Part shown: positions 9,301 to 21,368 of the stretch, in pieces | Layout of the letters: each line of letters starts with the position of its first letter | Position numbering within the stretch: position 1 is the first letter of the stretch | Notes under the pieces: generated by a model | Databases searched by the model: none | Seen by the model: the letters and a program-made list of their open reading frames with translations, nothing else | What the model was told of the DNA's origin: nothing | Program-made: the position numbers and the translations under genes | NCBI GenBank assembly: GCA_030625815.1 | Contig: DAOUQF010000002.1 | Location: 62,001-126,000, forward strand | From: Eubacteriales bacterium | GTDB taxonomy: Bacteria > Bacillota > Clostridia > Tissierellales > GPF-1 | DNA: 64,000 nt | Direction: 5' to 3'

Positions 9301-10772
9301 AAACGAAATTATTTATGATTGAAGAAAATCAGCAAGAATATAATTGGATGGACGAGGCGGCAATGATGATCAGGAATGGATCGCTTGTCGCCTTTCCTAC
9401 AGAAACGGTCTATGGATTGGGTGCGAATGCCCTGGATCCGGAAGCCATTGCGAAGATTTATCAAGCGAAAGGGCGTCCTTCGGACAATCCCTTGATTGTG
9501 CATGTGGCGAACCTTTCCATGGTGGAGGAGCTGGTGACGGAAATTTCGTCCCAGGCCAGAAAGGCGATGAAGCGATTTTGGCCGGGTCCTTTGACCCTGG
9601 TGATGCCTCGCTCTATGAGGGTTCCGGATTGCGTAACGGCGGGGCTTGATACGGTGGCGATCCGCATGCCGTCCCATCCCGTTGCCATCGCGCTGATCGA
9701 TGCGGCGGGATTGCCCATTGCAGCGCCGTCCGCCAATCGTTCCGGGCGCCCGAGCCCCACAAAAGGCGAGCACGTGGTGGAGGATTTGGATGGATTGATT
9801 GCGGGAATTATCATTGGGCCCGAGTCGCAATTTGGTGTGGAGTCGACGGTTTTGGATGTGACCGGAGCAGTGCCTGAAATTTTGCGGCCTGGTGGTGTAA
9901 CCCGGGAGATGCTCTTGGAGATCTATTCGGAAGTGCGGGTGGATCCGGCGTTGGAAAGCGTCCGTGAGGACAGAAAACCAAAATCCCCAGGGCAAAAATA
10001 TCGCCATTATGCGCCGAAGGCAAAGATGGCGGTGGTGCAGGGAAGCCTTGCCTTTAAAAGAGAAGTTGCGCTTCGGCGCTTGAATGATAGCCAGGGCCGG
10101 GGCGTGGTATTGGCTTCCGATGAACTGGCCCAAGAATTGCCAGATTTGGATGTGTGGAATCTGGGGGCCTGGGCGCACCCGGAGATTGCCGCCAATCGAT
10201 TGTTTGATCTGCTTAGGATGTGTGATGCCCGCAAAATCGAATGGATTCTTGCGGAGGGATATAGGGAAGAGGGTTTAGGCGCAGCATTGATGAATCGGAT
10301 GCGAAAAGCAGCCGGAGGTCATGTGATCAAGGAGGAAAAAGAGATGAAATTGGCAATTGGCAGTGATCATGGTGGATATGAATTAAAGGAATTCATCAAG
10401 AGCAAACTTGTGGAAACTGGGCATGAGGTTGTGGACTACGGCACTTTCAATGGAGAATCTGTGGATTATCCAGACGTCGGGCGAGAAGTTGCCTTGGCCA
10501 TAAAAGCGGAGAAGGCACGATATGGTATTATTTTCTGCGGAACGGGTATCGGGATTTCTCTTGCTGCCAACAAGGTGGAGGGCATTCGATGCGCTTTGGT
10601 CAGTGAAGAGTTTTCTGCGCGCATGAGCCGCGCCCATAACAATGCGAACATGTTGGCCATGGGCGGGCGAACTGTGGGGCCTGAATTGGCCTGGTCAATT
10701 ATGCAAGCCTTTCTGGCAACGGAGTTTGAAGGGGGACGCCACGCGCGTCGTGTAGCAAAAATCGAGGGATAG
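9297..10772 (+). CDS. Fused Sua5/YwlC threonylcarbamoyl-AMP synthase and ribose-5-phosphate isomerase B
   Basis: One uninterrupted frame of 491 residues. Residues 1-345 are a full Sua5/YwlC: YrdC domain (PTETVYGLGANALDPEA, KGRPSDNPLI, SANRSG) plus the C-terminal Sua5 domain; this makes threonylcarbamoyl-AMP for tRNA t6A. Residues 350-491 are a complete RpiB (GSDHGGYELK, the FCGTGIGIS loop with its cysteine, RAHNNANML), which interconverts ribose- and ribulose-5-phosphate. The two genes are usually separate neighbours in clostridia. Here no stop lies between them, yet AAGGAGG at 10329-10335 precedes an in-frame ATG at 10344, so free RpiB may also be made. The TTG start overlaps the antiporter stop. 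Confidence 0.9.
   Translation: MKTKLFMIEENQQEYNWMDEAAMMIRNGSLVAFPTETVYGLGANALDPEAIAKIYQAKGRPSDNPLIVHVANLSMVEELVTEISSQARKAMKRFWPGPLTLVMPRSMRVPDCVTAGLDTVAIRMPSHPVAIALIDAAGLPIAAPSANRSGRPSPTKGEHVVEDLDGLIAGIIIGPESQFGVESTVLDVTGAVPEILRPGGVTREMLLEIYSEVRVDPALESVREDRKPKSPGQKYRHYAPKAKMAVVQGSLAFKREVALRRLNDSQGRGVVLASDELAQELPDLDVWNLGAWAHPEIAANRLFDLLRMCDARKIEWILAEGYREEGLGAALMNRMRKAAGGHVIKEEKEMKLAIGSDHGGYELKEFIKSKLVETGHEVVDYGTFNGESVDYPDVGREVALAIKAEKARYGIIFCGTGIGISLAANKVEGIRCALVSEEFSARMSRAHNNANMLAMGGRTVGPELAWSIMQAFLATEFEGGRHARRVAKIEG
10329..10346 (+). promoter_or_regulatory. Internal ribosome binding site and ATG for free RpiB
   Basis: AAGGAGG at 10329-10335, eight bases before ATG 10344, sits inside the fused frame exactly at the domain border. 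Translation from here would give a normal-length RpiB of 142 residues. Confidence 0.7.
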
Positions 10773-10773
10773 A

Positions 10774-10812
10774 AAAAGGAATCACCGCTTAAGCGGTGAT
10801 TCCTTTTTTATA
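10774..10812 (+). terminator. Strong intrinsic terminator after rpiB
   Basis: Near-perfect palindrome AAGGAATCACCGCTT / AAGCGGTGATTCCTT followed by six Ts. It closes the rpmE-prmC-prfA-antiporter-sua5 region. Confidence 0.93.
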
Positions 10813-10945
10813 AGGACGTTGAATAAACACTACGCTTATCCAGCTATTTGATTATATCATAAACGTAAGAGTTTTTACAGAAATGAAATAATTGATTTGA
10901 GTTGTAAAGACAAATGTTTTTTCAGGGGGAGAAGGTCCGTTCTTC

Positions 10946-10974
10946 TTGTCTGAAAGATTTGAATCAGGTACAAT
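10946..10974 (+). promoter_or_regulatory. Candidate promoter of the dCMP deaminase-tagO-wecB operon
   Basis: TTGTCT (10946-10951) and TACAAT (10969-10974) with a 17-base spacer, 25 bases before the deaminase start. Confidence 0.55.
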
Positions 10975-10999
10975 AAGTACGAATCATAGGAGGGCAGAA

Positions 11000-11455
11000 A
11001 TGAGAAAAGACTGGGATACATACTTTATGGATATCGCCTTTATGGCAAGAGAGCGAAGCACGTGTCCGCGCCTTCATGTCGGCGCGGTTATCGTGAAAAA
11101 TAAACAGATCAAATCAACGGGATACAATGGATCGCCCAAGGGACTGCCTCATTGCGACGACGACGGCTGCTTTATGGCGGATGGACATTGCCGGAGAACC
11201 ATTCATGCCGAGATCAATGCCATCATCAATGCATCGCCGGAGGAGCGGGAGGGCGCAACCCTGTATGTGACGCATCAGCCCTGTGTCGAATGCCAGAAGG
11301 TGATTATATCGTCGGGAATCACTCGTGTGGTTTTTGCAAAGGGATATATGCCGGAGTGGGATTGGCTCAAGTTCGCTGGTCATATTGAAACGGAACATAT
11401 GGAGGCGTACAGAAGGCCGTCATTTTTATCGGCGGCAGATAAGGAGTCGGAATGA
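11000..11455 (+). CDS. Deoxycytidylate (dCMP) deaminase
   Basis: Zinc enzyme that converts dCMP to dUMP for thymidylate synthesis. The 151-residue protein has the CDA-fold signature: HAEINAIINA (zinc His and catalytic Glu) and PCVECQKVI (two zinc Cys), with an extra Cys/His-rich insertion before it (HCDDDGCFMADGHC) as in ComEB-type enzymes. The ATG at 11000 follows AGGAGGG; an open TTG 54 bases upstream would place the start inside the promoter. The ATGA overlap with the following gene indicates coupled translation. Its place beside tagO/wecB rather than thymidylate genes is known from other clostridia. Confidence 0.93.
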   Translation: MRKDWDTYFMDIAFMARERSTCPRLHVGAVIVKNKQIKSTGYNGSPKGLPHCDDDGCFMADGHCRRTIHAEINAIINASPEEREGATLYVTHQPCVECQKVIISSGITRVVFAKGYMPEWDWLKFAGHIETEHMEAYRRPSFLSAADKESE

Positions 11456-12636
11456 ATCCGTATGGATTAGGATTTTGTATCGCTGCAATCGTCGCCTTTT
11501 TGATGACGCCGGTTGCCAAGCGAGTTGCGAAAAAGATCGGCGCCATCGATGTGCCGAAGGATGCGAGACGGGTTCACACCAAACCCATTCCGAGACTCGG
11601 TGGATTGGCCATTTTTATGGGCTATTTGGTTTCTCGGCTTGTGTTGGGTTACTTGGAAATCCTCCCGTACGGGAGTAATTTTCTTCCTGTCATGGCGGGC
11701 GCCAGTGTCATCATCGTGATGGGCATGGTGGATGACTCCAAGGGATTGTCGGCAAAAACCAAGTTTATGATCGAAATGATGATTGCCATCTTCCTGATTG
11801 GCGCCGGGGTTCGAATCGATTTTCTCTCCCTTGGGAATTTAGCGGGGGATACAGCGCCGTACTTCTATTACGATTATTTGCTGTTTCCCTTAACTGCGAT
11901 CTGGATTGTGGGAATTACGAATACGGTGAATTTAATTGATGGATTGGATGGATTGTCCTGCGGTGTGTCCGCGATTGCCAGCATTGCACTTTTTGCCGTG
12001 GCCTCTCTCTTTATGGGAGGAGATCCGATCTATCCGCAGGTAATGGCAACCACGGCTGTATTGGCGGGTGCCGCCCTGGGATTTTTACCCTATAATTTCA
12101 ATCCGGCCAAGATTTTTATGGGAGATACGGGCGCATTGTTCTTGGGATATATGTTGGCTGTCGTTTCCCTTCAAGGGGTGATGAAATCGATCACCGCCCT
12201 CTGGATTATTTTGCCGATTCTGATCTTGGGACTCCCGATTTTCGATACCTTTTTCGCCATCGTTCGACGAATGGTGAATAAACGGCCGATTATGGAAGCT
12301 GACAAGGGGCACCTGCATCATCGCTTGTTGGATCTTGGATTGAATCAAAAGCAGACGGTTTTGATTCTTTACGGGATCACTGGCAGCTTGGGATTTTTGG
12401 CTTATGTGTTGACGAGAAAGAATGTTCAGCTTTCCGCTTGGGGGCTGATTGGAATTGTTGCCGTTGCCTTTGCGCTGGCGGGATTTTTCCTTTGGTGCGA
12501 CAACAAACGGCGATTTGAACAACGAAAGGAGCAGACAGATGAAACAATTGAAAGTGATGACGATCTTCGGGACGAGACCCGAAGCGATCAAGATGGCACC
12601 GATTGTGAAAGCCCTGGAAATGGAACCGAAAATTAA
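11452..12636 (+). CDS. tagO: Undecaprenyl-phosphate N-acetylhexosamine-1-phosphate transferase (TagO/WecA/MraY family)
   Basis: Polytopic membrane enzyme that transfers GlcNAc-1-phosphate (or a related sugar phosphate) from UDP to undecaprenyl phosphate, the first step of wall glycopolymer synthesis. About ten hydrophobic segments are visible. Family motifs are present: VDDSKGLSAK, NTVNLIDGLDGLSCG, FMGDTGALFLGY and the HLHHRLLDLG loop that marks the WecA/TagO branch. The last 30 residues are acidic and unusual (ETIESDDDLRDETRSD) because they are read across the start of wecB, which begins 98 bases before this stop. The downstream 2-epimerase fits a pathway using UDP-GlcNAc and UDP-ManNAc. Confidence 0.9.
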   Translation: MNPYGLGFCIAAIVAFLMTPVAKRVAKKIGAIDVPKDARRVHTKPIPRLGGLAIFMGYLVSRLVLGYLEILPYGSNFLPVMAGASVIIVMGMVDDSKGLSAKTKFMIEMMIAIFLIGAGVRIDFLSLGNLAGDTAPYFYYDYLLFPLTAIWIVGITNTVNLIDGLDGLSCGVSAIASIALFAVASLFMGGDPIYPQVMATTAVLAGAALGFLPYNFNPAKIFMGDTGALFLGYMLAVVSLQGVMKSITALWIILPILILGLPIFDTFFAIVRRMVNKRPIMEADKGHLHHRLLDLGLNQKQTVLILYGITGSLGFLAYVLTRKNVQLSAWGLIGIVAVAFALAGFFLWCDNKRRFEQRKEQTDETIESDDDLRDETRSDQDGTDCESPGNGTEN

Positions 12637-13654
12637 TCATGTTTTATGCGTAACGGCGCAGCATCGTGAAATGCTGGATCAGGTACTGGGAATTTTCGAC
12701 CTGGAGCCGGCCTATGATTTGAATATTTTTTCTCCGGGACAAAGTCTTTCGCAGATTACTTCCCGCGCTTTAATGGGATTGGAGTCGGTGATTGAGAAAG
12801 AAAAGCCGGATATCGTTTTGGTGCAAGGGGATACGAGCACGGTTTTTGCCGGCGCCCTAGCCGCCTTTTACCATAAAGTCAAAATTGGCCATGTGGAAGC
12901 GGGGCTTCGAAGCCATGATATGCATTCTCCTTATCCGGAAGAAGCCAATCGAAAGCTGACGGGCATCTTAACCGATTTTCATTTTGCTCCGACAGAGGTC
13001 AGCCAGCAGAATCTGCTGGCGGAAGGCACGGCGGAGTCGAAAATTTTTGTTACGGGGAATACCGTCATTGATGCATTGCTGTCTGTAATTGAAGACGGAT
13101 TTGTATTCGACAATCCGCTGTTGAACGAAATTGATTACGACAACCGACAAGTGATTCTGATGACAGCCCATCGAAGCGAGAATATTGGCGAGCCAATGGA
13201 TCGGATTTTTTCGGGCATTCGCCAAGTTGTGGAAGCACAACCGAAGACGGAAGTGATTTTTCCCATGCACTTGAACCCCAAGGTGAGGGAGATTGCAACT
13301 CGGCATTTATCTGACCACGATCGGATTCATTTGATCGAGCCGTTGGATTATTTGACATTGGCCAATTTGCTGGCGAAGGTACGCATGGTCGTGACGGATT
13401 CGGGCGGCATTCAGGAAGAGGCGCCGGCATTGGGGAAACCGGTGTTGGTGGTGAGGGAAGAAACCGAACGGCCGGAAGGCATTGACGCGGGAACGGCAAA
13501 ACTGATCGGAACGGATCGAGAATTGCTGATTCAGGAATTAACGGCGCTGATCACGCAGCCTGCCGCCTATGAAGCCATGGCAAATGCCGTCAATCCTTAT
13601 GGAGACGGGAAAGCCGCGGATCGGATCGTTAGTATTCTGCTTAAACAGAGCTAA
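12539..13654 (+). CDS. wecB: UDP-N-acetylglucosamine 2-epimerase, non-hydrolysing
   Basis: Cytoplasmic enzyme that interconverts UDP-GlcNAc and UDP-ManNAc for teichoic-acid linkage units or other envelope glycans. The 371 residues show the N-terminal GTRPEAIKMAPIV motif, QGDTSTVFAGALAA, HVEAGLRSHD and the nucleotide-binding TDSGGIQEEAPALGKPVL. The ATG at 12539 follows AAAGGAG; the reading frame extends further upstream, but only within the tagO gene. It is the last gene of the deaminase-tagO-wecB operon. Confidence 0.95.
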   Translation: MKQLKVMTIFGTRPEAIKMAPIVKALEMEPKINHVLCVTAQHREMLDQVLGIFDLEPAYDLNIFSPGQSLSQITSRALMGLESVIEKEKPDIVLVQGDTSTVFAGALAAFYHKVKIGHVEAGLRSHDMHSPYPEEANRKLTGILTDFHFAPTEVSQQNLLAEGTAESKIFVTGNTVIDALLSVIEDGFVFDNPLLNEIDYDNRQVILMTAHRSENIGEPMDRIFSGIRQVVEAQPKTEVIFPMHLNPKVREIATRHLSDHDRIHLIEPLDYLTLANLLAKVRMVVTDSGGIQEEAPALGKPVLVVREETERPEGIDAGTAKLIGTDRELLIQELTALITQPAAYEAMANAVNPYGDGKAADRIVSILLKQS

Positions 13655-13662
13655 ATCGTTGA

Positions 13663-13715
13663 AATGCACCCTAAAGGCTGGACAGAAAATCGAGCATTTG
13701 GCGGTGCATTTTTTT
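13663..13715 (+). terminator. Long-loop terminator after wecB
   Basis: AATGCACC (13663-13670) pairs with GGTGCATT (13703-13710) followed by Ts. The loop of about 32 bases makes it less certain than the other terminators here. Confidence 0.5.
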
Positions 13716-13799
13716 CAGCAGTTGCAAGTGTGTTCGTGGAAGCAAATAAAGGGTTTTGAGAGAGGAAACAATTGACACATCGAAACCGGAATGATATTC

Positions 13800-13828
13800 T
13801 TGACAATAGCTAAAGTATTTTGTATACA
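13800..13828 (+). promoter_or_regulatory. Near-consensus sigma-A promoter of a small orphan unit
   Basis: TTGACA (13800-13805), 17-base spacer, TATACA (13823-13828): the best promoter match in the window. The expected start near 13835 leads into the small frame at 13877. Confidence 0.75.
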
Positions 13829-13876
13829 AAGATCCTTGGCACAAGGAAAACGATCGCCTAACGGGAGTGAAAATTG

Positions 13877-14059
13877 ATGCAAGATTTCAAACTGGGAAAA
13901 ACAGGATTTGGAATCCTGGTGGAATTCAAGGATCAGCGAAGGCTGCGCGGGAAAAAGGAAAATATTTCATTTGACAAGGACTGGATGAATCGCGTACACT
14001 GTGTTAAAAGAAGCGTTATTAATTTAACAAATCATATAAATCCTCTTGGAGATAATTGA
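13877..14059 (+). CDS. Possible small protein of unknown function
   Basis: A 60-codon frame starting with ATG 13877 (a TTG codon precedes it) and having GGGAG about eight bases upstream. It lies between a near-consensus promoter (13800) and a strong terminator (14069), so the unit is surely transcribed; whether it is translated is less sure. The protein (begins MQDFKLGKTGFGILVEFKDQ) is basic and lysine/arginine-rich with no motif that I recognise. A second promoter-like pair, TTGACA 13971 and TACACT 13995, lies inside the frame, so the real product could instead be a small RNA. Confidence 0.35.
   Translation: MQDFKLGKTGFGILVEFKDQRRLRGKKENISFDKDWMNRVHCVKRSVINLTNHINPLGDN
13971..14000 (+). promoter_or_regulatory. 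Second promoter-like pair inside the orphan unit
   Basis: TTGACA (13971-13976) and TACACT (13995-14000) with an 18-base spacer. Start from here would give an RNA of about 95 bases ending at the 14069 hairpin. Confidence 0.45.
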
Positions 14060-14068
14060 GAAGATAGA

Positions 14069-14102
14069 GTAGACATGGTTGGGACACATGTCTACTTTTT
14101 GT
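14069..14102 (+). terminator. Terminator of the orphan unit
   Basis: Perfect arms GTAGACATG (14069-14077) and CATGTCTAC (14087-14095), 9-base loop, then TTTTT. Confidence 0.88.
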
Positions 14103-14283
14103 ATTTGAAGACTTTATGAAATTTTTAACAAAGGCAAACGTTTCTTATTTGAAATCATGCGATAATTGCTGAAAAGCAATGATTTGCGGCGTTTAAGCAG
14201 GTATTTCTTTTTAGAGATGCTGAAACGTGATAAAATACATGTTGTTGCAAGAACTTGCATTTTATTCTTGAATGATTCCGTCA

Positions 14284-14289
14284 TATAAT
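14284..14289 (+). promoter_or_regulatory. Possible -10 box of the ATP synthase operon
   Basis: A perfect TATAAT at 14284-14289 lies 20 bases before the first atp gene, but no good -35 box is found at the right distance (TTTATT at 14261 is the best), so the operon promoter is uncertain. No gene is seen between 14103 and 14309. Confidence 0.4.
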
Positions 14290-14309
14290 GAAGGAATGGG
14301 GGACGGAGT

Positions 14310-14585
14310 ATGAAGCGAAAAGAAAAAGTCTCGATTATGAAAAATGTCGCTCTGATCACACAGGTCGGGATCACGATTATTTCGACGATTTTGATCGCGC
14401 TGTTGTTAGGAAAGAAGTTGGACGAATGGTTGGGCACCGGAGTTTTATTTACTTTGGTTCTGCTTGTTTTGGGGATTGCCTCCAGCTTTATGACCATTCT
14501 GCGCTTAGGGCTCAGGGAAAAGAACAAACCCATAGAGGACTGGGGAGAGGAGGACGAGGATGAAGACGATCACCCCGATTTCTGA
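14310..14585 (+). CDS. AtpZ/AtpI-type small membrane protein of the ATP synthase operon
   Basis: A 91-residue protein with two membrane segments (residues about 12-33 and 41-65) and an acidic tail (EDWGEEDEDEDDH). It matches the AtpZ-type F0F1 accessory proteins, which are thought to assist c-ring assembly or Mg2+ supply. The ATG follows GGGGGACGGAG. It overlaps the next gene by 26 bases, placing it at the head of the operon. Confidence 0.75.
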   Translation: MKRKEKVSIMKNVALITQVGITIISTILIALLLGKKLDEWLGTGVLFTLVLLVLGIASSFMTILRLGLREKNKPIEDWGEEDEDEDDHPDF

Positions 14586-14970
14586 AGATCCTGTCAAACG
14601 AATTACCAGTCGAGGACTCTTGGTCGCCGGTGTGATCAGCGTGATTCTCAGTTTGGCATTATCCAATCCAACTCCAATTGTGAAGGGTTTTTTAATTGGA
14701 GCAATTATCAATTTGTTGAATTTTCGATTGATGACCTTAAGTTTGATTCGAACTGCAACAATGCCGCAAAACCGAGTTCAGGGATATGCCATGGGGCAGT
14801 ACATGATTCGGTACACGATTTACGGCGTTGTCTTATATTTTGCGTTTCGCTCGCCTTCGACGAATGGAATCGCAACAGCTTGTGGTTATTTTCTAGTGAA
14901 GAGCATGATTCTTGCGGATGTATTCATTCAGTATTTGCAAGGGAAACCCAAGAAGAAAGGAGGGAGATAA
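14560..14970 (+). CDS. atpI: ATP synthase subunit I
   Basis: A 136-residue protein with four predicted membrane segments (LLVAGVISVILSLAL, VKGFLIGAIINLLNF, MIRYTIYGVVLYFAF, YFLVKSMILADVFI). Size, topology and position before atpB fit AtpI, which helps insert subunit c into the c-ring. The sequence is poorly conserved in the family, so the call rests partly on position. The ATG lies within the preceding gene, after GAGGACGAGG. Confidence 0.75.
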   Translation: MKTITPISEDPVKRITSRGLLVAGVISVILSLALSNPTPIVKGFLIGAIINLLNFRLMTLSLIRTATMPQNRVQGYAMGQYMIRYTIYGVVLYFAFRSPSTNGIATACGYFLVKSMILADVFIQYLQGKPKKKGGR

Positions 14971-15654
14971 GTGGAAGAAACAGGTAAGATGGGGTTGCAA
15001 TTTGCCCTCGGAAACCAACAAGTTTTTATTCATGACACCCTTGTCAACAGTGTCATCATTGTATTGGTTTTGTGTATTTTCTTTATTGTCGTTAGCCGGA
15101 AGATCAAGGCTGCCGATCCAACAAAAGCACCGAAAGGTGTTGTGCATATCATGGAGATACTTGTAACGGGAATTAATTCCTATGTTGCATCCACCATGGG
15201 GAAAAAAGGGAAAGGGTTTGAACCTTACATTGGCACGCTGGCAGTCTACCTGGCAATAGCAAACCTTTTGGGATTGATTGGCTTTACACCACCGACATCG
15301 GACTACAATGTCACCTTGGCCTTGGCTATTATGACATTCTTCTTAACACAGTTCTTTGGATTTAAAACACAAAAATTGGGCTATTTCAAAAGCTTTACAG
15401 AGCCCTATGCGTTTCTTTTGCCGATCAATCTGCTCGGTGAAATCGCGAATCCGGTTTCATTGTCATTCCGTCTATTCGGAAATATCGTTTCAGGCGCGTT
15501 GATTATGGGATTGCTCTATGGAGCCATGGGTTGGATCACGCCGATCTTTGCACCGGCACTGCATGCGTATTTTGATGTCTTTGCAGGATTGATTCAAACC
15601 TTTATCTTTACAATTCTTACCATGATCTTTATTTCAGGGGCTATGGAAGACTAA
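14971..15654 (+). CDS. atpB: ATP synthase F0 subunit a
   Basis: Membrane stator subunit that forms the ion half-channels against the c-ring. The 227-residue protein has five or six membrane helices and the essential arginine in PVSLSFRLFGNIVSG. It starts with GTG at 14971, directly after the atpI stop and with AGGAGG a few bases upstream. The subunit partners a c subunit with sodium-type ligands (15702). Confidence 0.93.
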   Translation: MEETGKMGLQFALGNQQVFIHDTLVNSVIIVLVLCIFFIVVSRKIKAADPTKAPKGVVHIMEILVTGINSYVASTMGKKGKGFEPYIGTLAVYLAIANLLGLIGFTPPTSDYNVTLALAIMTFFLTQFFGFKTQKLGYFKSFTEPYAFLLPINLLGEIANPVSLSFRLFGNIVSGALIMGLLYGAMGWITPIFAPALHAYFDVFAGLIQTFIFTILTMIFISGAMED

Positions 15655-15689
15655 GGCAGTATTGAAAATCTATGATTAATCATGTATAG

Positions 15690-15962
<273 letters not shown>

Positions 15963-16001
15963 ATCGACGCGAAGTAATAGTGGAAAAGGAGGGCAAGTAG
16001 C

Positions 16002-16495
16002 ATGACCATTAATTTATTGCCCGATCTTCATAATTTTAGCTTGCAGATTGTTTCAACCATTATTCTTTTCTTGGTCATTAAAAAGTACTTATGGGCTCCG
16101 ATGACGGAGTTCCTGGCGAAGCGCCAAGCGGCGATCGAAAAGGAAATTTCAGAGGCGGAAAAAACGAATGTGGCGGCGAATGAATTGAAATCGGAATATG
16201 AATCTCATATTGCGAAGTCAAAGGATGAAGGCCGACAGATCATTGATCAAGCGAGAAAACGAGGCGAAGAAATGTCGGATCGTTTGGTGAATGAAGCGAA
16301 ACAAGAAGCGGGAGATTTGATTCAACGGGCACAAAAAGAGATTGTCTTGGAAAAAGCGCAATCCCGAGATGAAATAAAACAAGCGATCGTGGATGTGGCA
16401 GTGCTTGCGGCTGCAAAAGTTGTCGAGCGAGATCTATCGGATGCGGATCACGCGGCCATGATCGAACAATTTATTGATGAAGTGGGCGAATCGAC

Positions 16496-16508
<13 letters not shown>
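16002..16508 (+). CDS. atpF: ATP synthase F0 subunit b
   Basis: Stator stalk protein of 168 residues: one N-terminal membrane helix (FSLQIVSTIILFLVIKKYLW) followed by a long charged helix (residues 35-150) rich in Ala, Glu and Lys, typical of the b dimer. RBS AAGGAGG precedes the ATG. The stop overlaps the atpH start by 13 bases. Confidence 0.94.
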
Positions 16509-18581
<2,073 letters not shown>

Positions 18582-18609
18582 AAAAAGCCGAAAGAAAGGA
18601 GGGGATTGA

Positions 18610-19470
18610 ATGGCAGTTAATTCAAGGGACATTAAAAGCAGGATCAAATCGGTCAACTCGACGATGAAGATCACCAAGGCGATGGAATTGGTTGCAACCG
18701 CGAAGTTGAGAAAAGCGCGGTCGCAATTGGACCGGACCCGCCCGTATTCCCTTGCGGTTATTGAAAGCATTCAAGAAATCCTCGCAAATTCCGGCAAAAT
18801 CAACCATCCGTATCTTGATGTGCGAGAGGTGAAAAAACGCCTCTTTATCGTATTGACGGCGGATCGTGGATTATGCGGAGGCTATAACACCAATGTCAAT
18901 AAATTGGTTGAGTCTCAAGTCTCGGATCTCTCTTCGGTGAAACTATTGATCGTTGGCGGTAAAGCAAGAAATTATTTCACCCGAAGGAATTATGATATTG
19001 TGGATTCCTTTATTGGAATTTCGGAGGAGCCGATCTTTTCGGATGCCAAACACATTGGCGAGGTGGCCCTGGATTTATTCAAACGGGGCGAAGTTGACGA
19101 AGTGAATGTGGTGTACACCCACTTCAAGTCAACCATTTCCTATGAGCCGAGAGTCTTGAAATTATTGCCGGCGGAAAGTCTGAAAGAGGATCCGCAAAAG
19201 GACAAGAGACAAGCGTTGATTGAATATGAACCATCACCGGAAGTCGTGTTGGGATACCTTGTGCCAAAGTATGTGTTTGGTGCGGTTTACGGGGCTTTGA
19301 TTGAAGCCTCCGCCAGCGAGCAAGGGGCTAGGCGGGTAGCGATGGAGAGTGCGACAGATAACGCGGAAGATATTATCAAAGACCTGGATCTTTTGAAAAA
19401 CAGGGCGCGACAGGCGGCAATCACTCAGGAAATCACGGAGATTGTCAGCGGCGCGAATGCATTGAAATAA
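18610..19470 (+). CDS. atpG: ATP synthase F1 subunit gamma
   Basis: Central rotor shaft, 286 residues. The N-terminal helix (RDIKSRIKSVNSTMKITKAM) and C-terminal helix (ENAEDIIKDL-like, ending ITQEITEIVSGANAL) that form the coiled-coil shaft are both present, as is the DRGLCGGYN motif. AAAGGAGGGG precedes the ATG. Confidence 0.97.
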   Translation: MAVNSRDIKSRIKSVNSTMKITKAMELVATAKLRKARSQLDRTRPYSLAVIESIQEILANSGKINHPYLDVREVKKRLFIVLTADRGLCGGYNTNVNKLVESQVSDLSSVKLLIVGGKARNYFTRRNYDIVDSFIGISEEPIFSDAKHIGEVALDLFKRGEVDEVNVVYTHFKSTISYEPRVLKLLPAESLKEDPQKDKRQALIEYEPSPEVVLGYLVPKYVFGAVYGALIEASASEQGARRVAMESATDNAEDIIKDLDLLKNRARQAAITQEITEIVSGANALK

Positions 19471-19478
19471 AGGAGTGA

Positions 19479-20885
<1,407 letters not shown>

Positions 20886-20897
20886 AGGAGGGATCGG

Positions 20898-21302
20898 ATG
20901 TCAACATTCCGACTCGATGTGGTAACACCCAATCGTCATTTCTTTTCTGAAGAGGTGGAGATGGTCATTATTCGGGGAACTGAAGGAGATCTTGGGATCT
21001 TAAAAGGTCATTATCCGATGGTGACGCAATTGGGAATTGCCCGATTGAAAATCAAACAGGCAGGTGAATGGAAGGAAGCGGCCATTTCTTCCGGCTATGC
21101 CGAGATAAAAGAGAATTATACGATGATTGTAACGGATTCTGCCGAGTGGCCGGACGAGATCGATATTGATCGCGCGGAAGAGGCTATGAAGCGGGCAAAG
21201 GATCGACTGAAGCATGGACCGACGGATTTGGATTTGGTTCGCGCGGAAGCAGCTTTGCATCGAGCCATTACAAGAATTGATGTAGCAAAACGAGACCACT
21301 AG
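20898..21302 (+). CDS. atpC: ATP synthase F1 subunit epsilon
   Basis: A 134-residue rotor subunit that also restrains ATP hydrolysis. An N-terminal beta sandwich (residues 1-85, with GTEGDLGILKGHYPMVTQL) is followed by the two-helix C-terminal arm (AEEAMKRAKDRLK, VRAEAALHRAITRIDVA). It ends the operon; the terminator hairpin overlaps its stop codon. Confidence 0.95.
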   Translation: MSTFRLDVVTPNRHFFSEEVEMVIIRGTEGDLGILKGHYPMVTQLGIARLKIKQAGEWKEAAISSGYAEIKENYTMIVTDSAEWPDEIDIDRAEEAMKRAKDRLKHGPTDLDLVRAEAALHRAITRIDVAKRDH

Positions 21303-21324
21303 CCCTTTGGCTGGTGGTTTTTTC
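21295..21324 (+). terminator. Terminator of the ATP synthase operon
   Basis: ACCACTAGCC (21295-21304) pairs with GGCTGGTGGT (21309-21318) with one G-U pair, followed by TTTT; the left arm contains the atpC stop codon. Confidence 0.88.
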
Positions 21325-21368
21325 CTATTAATTTTTTGTGAATCTTACGGAGATTTAGTGATTTCATG

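Noticed and set aside
9309-10178. 289-codon open frame on the minus strand
   Set aside because: Antisense to the Sua5 domain; arginine- and histidine-rich with no domain, as expected of a shadow frame.
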